Shown here: one piece after another, positions 5,001 to 7,322 of the stretch
Position numbering within the stretch: position 1 is the stretch's first letter
How the letters are laid out: each line of letters starts with the position of its first letter
Notes under the pieces: model-generated
Database searches by the model: none
What the model was told of the DNA's origin: nothing
The model's input: the letters and a program-made list of their open reading frames with translations, nothing else
Assembly (NCBI GenBank): GCA_021820675.1
Contig: JAKADI010000072.1
Span: 1-7,322 of the forward strand
Origin: Bacillota bacterium
GTDB taxonomy: Bacteria; Bacillota; Sulfobacillia; Sulfobacillales; Sulfobacillaceae
Direction of reading: 5' to 3'
DNA: 7,322 nucleotides
Translations under genes and position numbers: made by a program

Positions 5001-7025
5001 ATGTCCACACTACCGATGCAATATTTTGACATGGAATGGCCCCGCTCGCTAGCCGTTCTGGAACACTGGGTGTGGGATCCGGCGGAACAGGTCTTGCGCC
5101 TGGAGATGCGCGACGAGGAAGGATATCGGGTTAACGGGGTGCTAGGCATTTTGGAGCAAGGCGGCGCCTATCTTCGCTGGGGCGACGACATTGCACGCCC
5201 CTATGACCTGATAATCAAAAAACCCCTATTGACCACCCCAACGATTACTGCGGATGACAACCAGGTAATCGTACAAGATTCCCGAACCCAGGTGTGCCTA
5301 GGGCTGAAGAGTCCGGAGCCTTTTCTCACCATCACCTCGTCTCTTTCCCACGCGACCTGGCAAACGGCGCCTCTGGGCAGCGGAAATTTGGCCGATAGCC
5401 TTTATCGCGGGCAAGGATTGGCCTCACCCGGCCTGGCCTGGATCGATATCGCCCTTAGTCCCGGAGAGGCTCTATATGGTCTGGGCGAACGCTTCAATAG
5501 CCTCAATCATCGAGGTCGAGTGATTGCCCTGTGGAACGAAGACGCATTTGGCCTTCCTGACCAAGACACCTATATCAACATTCCATGGTTATTGTCGACA
5601 GCGGGATGGGGACTGTTCTTGCCCACTGCTGCACCCTCCGAATGGAATCTAGGCTCGAGCCACGGTTCCACTCTACGGATCAAAATCACCGAGCCGGTCT
5701 TTGAGGCCTATCTGTTGTTTGGCGATTTACCCGATCTTTATCGGCAATATTGGGCGTTGACCGGCAGCCCATCGATGCCTCCTGCCTGGTCTTATCAGTT
5801 GTGGATGAGCCGCTGGGGCTATAAGGACCAAGAAGAACTGTTAAGCATTGCCCGTCGTCTGCGAGAACAGGACATTCCGGTCGGCGTGATGCACCTAGAC
5901 CCTTTATGGCTCACCGAAAAGAACGGTCATACCTGCCCTTTTGAATGGGATGCCACCGCATTTGGCGACCCGGAGAACATGGTTAAGGAGGTGACAAGTC
6001 TGGACATGCGGCTGTCGCTTTGGATTAATCCCTTTATCCCGCGCGACTCCCCCATTTATGACCATGCCGCTGCGCACGAGTTTTTAGTGCGCACCGTCGA
6101 AGGATCGGTGGCACGTCTTCCTCGATTTGATGATGATAGCGGCGTGGTGGACTTTACCAATCCCGATGCCCGGGAATGGTTCAAAAACCTCTTGCGTCCC
6201 CTGCTGGACTTAGGTGTCGCCGCCTTCAAAACGGATTTTGGAGAAAGTGCTCCCTGGCAGAGAACGCTTTATGCCAATGGTTGTAGTGGTATGGTGGGCC
6301 ACAATCTCAATGCGCTCTATTATCAACAGACCGTCTTTGAGGTGTGCGCGGAACGTTTTGGGGATGACGCCATGATTTGGGGACGCTCAGGATACACCGG
6401 CATTCAACAATTCCCCATCCAATGGGGAGGCGATACCGGCGTGACCTATGAATATATGGCCACCGCGCTGAGAGGCGCCCTCTCTTATGCTTTATCCGGC
6501 GCCGCCTTTATGGCGTTCGATTTAGGAGGATTTGCGGGAACTCCCGAGCCCGATGTCTACTTGCGGTGGGCTGCGATGGGGATGTTTTTCTCCCACACCC
6601 GCGCCCATGGCACGACGCCGCGCGAACCCGAAGCGTTCGGCGCCCAAACACTGTCCCTGTTTCGGCAACTCGCCCACTATCGGCAAACCATATTGCCATA
6701 CCTGCTGGCCGCCTCGCGCCAGTCGCTTGACCTCGGGCTTCCCTTAGTGCGTCCCTTGGTGTTGATGCATCCGTCGGATCCTAATACGTATGAGATAGAT
6801 TTTGAGTACTACCTGGGTGCCGACCTTTTGGTCGTACCCACATTTTTCAAAGAAGGCGTACAGCGCCTATATCTTCCCCATGGGCATTGGCGATCCTTGT
6901 TTCACCCCGAACAATATTACCAGGGGAAACGATGGCACACGCTTCAGAGTCCGCCTTTTAACGAAATTCTCTGTTTCGTCAAAGAGGACGCTACACTCGC
7001 CCATCTTCTTCCCAACCTCACCTAG
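5001..7025 (+). CDS. GH31 glycosidase (YicI-like alpha-xylosidase / alpha-glucosidase)
   Basis: A 674-residue cytoplasmic exo-glycosidase with no signal peptide, which should remove an alpha-linked residue from the non-reducing end of the imported sugar with retention of configuration. The start is ATG 5001 (or the adjacent ATG 4998), placed by GGAGG at 4989-4993. The frame extends to a TTG at 4944, but that part lacks a ribosome binding site. An N-terminal beta-sandwich (with LYGLGERF at 158-165) precedes the (beta/alpha)8 barrel from about 250 to 560, followed by beta-rich C-terminal domains. The nucleophile is Asp412 in FKTDFGE and the acid/base is Asp478 in WGGDT. Their 66-residue spacing equals that of YicI (416 and 482). 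Arg462 and His536 also match conserved active-site residues. At the -1 subsite the loop reads HLDPLW (Asp300) where YicI has HFDCFW. Because those residues help select xylose over glucose, xylosidase activity is not assured. It is last in the operon. Confidence 0.9.
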   Translation: MSTLPMQYFDMEWPRSLAVLEHWVWDPAEQVLRLEMRDEEGYRVNGVLGILEQGGAYLRWGDDIARPYDLIIKKPLLTTPTITADDNQVIVQDSRTQVCLGLKSPEPFLTITSSLSHATWQTAPLGSGNLADSLYRGQGLASPGLAWIDIALSPGEALYGLGERFNSLNHRGRVIALWNEDAFGLPDQDTYINIPWLLSTAGWGLFLPTAAPSEWNLGSSHGSTLRIKITEPVFEAYLLFGDLPDLYRQYWALTGSPSMPPAWSYQLWMSRWGYKDQEELLSIARRLREQDIPVGVMHLDPLWLTEKNGHTCPFEWDATAFGDPENMVKEVTSLDMRLSLWINPFIPRDSPIYDHAAAHEFLVRTVEGSVARLPRFDDDSGVVDFTNPDAREWFKNLLRPLLDLGVAAFKTDFGESAPWQRTLYANGCSGMVGHNLNALYYQQTVFEVCAERFGDDAMIWGRSGYTGIQQFPIQWGGDTGVTYEYMATALRGALSYALSGAAFMAFDLGGFAGTPEPDVYLRWAAMGMFFSHTRAHGTTPREPEAFGAQTLSLFRQLAHYRQTILPYLLAASRQSLDLGLPLVRPLVLMHPSDPNTYEIDFEYYLGADLLVVPTFFKEGVQRLYLPHGHWRSLFHPEQYYQGKRWHTLQSPPFNEILCFVKEDATLAHLLPNLT

Positions 7026-7034
7026 TTGTCTGGG

Positions 7035-7074
7035 GATGCCGGCCACGGATTTTAGTTGGCCGGCATCTTTTTTT
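7035..7074 (+). terminator. Intrinsic terminator of the sugar operon
   Basis: An 11-bp perfect stem (GATGCCGGCCA at 7035-7045 with TGGCCGGCATC at 7057-7067), an 11-base loop, and a run of seven T (7068-7074), starting 9 bases after the GH31 stop codon. This is a strong Rho-independent terminator and marks the end of the operon. Confidence 0.95.
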
Positions 7075-7135
7075 GAAAATAGAAAACACATGGGTTCACG
7101 ATCCCAGGCCAGGCAACAAGGCGGCTGTCCGCAGC

Positions 7136-7163
7136 AAAAAAGATTTGACCCACACCTGGGCAA
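7136..7163 (-). terminator. Probable intrinsic terminator of the convergent right-edge gene
   Basis: On the minus strand TTGCCCA (7163-7157) pairs with TGGGTCAA (7152-7145) with one bulged base and a 4-base loop, followed by ATC and six T (7141-7136). It lies about 53 bases beyond the stop codon of the minus-strand gene at the right edge. The stem is short, so termination may be moderate. Confidence 0.5.
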
Positions 7164-7215
7164 CTCCCCTTTTAGCGCACTGGGAGCTCATCCGATCGGC
7201 AATGCACAATATTGC

Positions 7216-7322
7216 CTACTCCCGCGACAATTCCAGATTGATCTGCTCACGCAATAATTGGCGGATCATAATCTTTAATTGATCGGTTTCAGGTCGGCTG
7301 CACGATTGTTGAATCAACAGAG
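7216..7322 (-). CDS. C-terminal end of an unidentified protein (partial, runs off the right edge)
   Basis: The minus strand has an open frame from the window edge to a TAG at 7218-7216, giving the last 35 codons of a protein: LLIQQSCSRPETDQLKIM, then IRQLLREQINLELSRE. It is polar and strongly helix-forming, with a regular spacing of Leu/Ile that suggests an amphipathic helix at the C-terminus. I do not recognise the family from so little sequence. It is convergent with the sugar operon, and a probable terminator follows at 7136-7163, which supports it being a real gene end. It may instead be a chance frame. Confidence 0.5.
   Translation of the reverse strand, partial: LLIQQSCSRPETDQLKIMIRQLLREQINLELSRE

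Noticed and set aside
5001..7025. GH31 enzyme as a sulfoquinovosidase (YihQ type)
   Set aside because: I do not see the Arg/Trp sulfonate-binding features in the loop after the -1 subsite, and the surrounding genes lack sulfosugar pathway members.
7198..7216. Hairpin GGCAAT/ATTGCC as terminator of the right-edge gene
   Set aside because: Only 6 bp, no T-run in either direction, and it overlaps the stop codon by one base. The hairpin with six T at 7136-7163 is the better candidate.
6802..7257. 151-codon plus-strand frame running from the GH31 gene through the terminator
   Set aside because: It overlaps the GH31 3' end in another frame and passes through a strong intrinsic terminator, which a real gene would not normally do.

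Overview
The window reads as a piece of a Gram-positive (Firmicutes-type) chromosome. It has strong AGGAGG-like ribosome binding sites, a lipoprotein-type solute-binding protein, a CUT1 sugar ABC transporter without its own ATPase gene, and a LacI-family regulator. The mixed base composition and overall style fit an acidophilic Sulfobacillus-like organism, but that genus is a guess from style and not from a marker gene.

Left edge to about 650: a decayed region. Positions 1-249 (minus strand) are the remnant of a sugar ABC permease (MalG/UgpE-like). It has lost its 5' half and carries an in-frame deletion of about 14 codons in the EAA loop that docks onto the ATPase. Positions 250-652 contain no convincing gene.

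653-1849: a LacI-family repressor gene on the minus strand (GTG start, strong ribosome binding site), divergent from the main operon. The 159-bp region between them holds a near-consensus sigma-A promoter for the operon (TTGAAA, 17 bp, TATACT) and two related inverted repeats of form GTTTTCnGAAAAC. One fills the -35/-10 spacer. The other starts just after the predicted transcription start. Their centres are 31 bp apart, about three helical turns. The regulator's own -10 (perfect TATAAT) also lies close to the first repeat, so repression of the operon and autoregulation are both likely.

1850-7074: a four-gene operon on the plus strand: sugar-binding lipoprotein, MalF-type permease, MalG-type permease (ATGA overlap between the permeases) and a cytoplasmic GH31 glycosidase, ending at a strong intrinsic terminator. 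A stem-loop after the binding-protein gene probably sets its expression above that of the permeases. The permeases resemble the maltodextrin (MdxF/MdxG, MalF/MalG) branch. The GH31 enzyme has the KTDFGE/GGD layout of YicI-type alpha-xylosidases and alpha-glucosidases. The likely job is uptake of an alpha-linked oligosaccharide, intracellular removal of its non-reducing-end residue, and induction by the sugar through the LacI-type protein. The sugar itself cannot be read from the sequence. The ATPase must be supplied in trans (an MsmK/MsmX/UgpC-type protein).

Right edge: a convergent gene on the minus strand, of which only the C-terminal 35 codons are inside the window, with its own probable terminator at 7136-7163.

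I saw no CRISPR array, RNA gene, complete insertion sequence, defence system or clearly new system. The most informative parts are the two-operator promoter, the EAA-loop deletion in the permease remnant, and the unresolved substrate of the GH31 enzyme.
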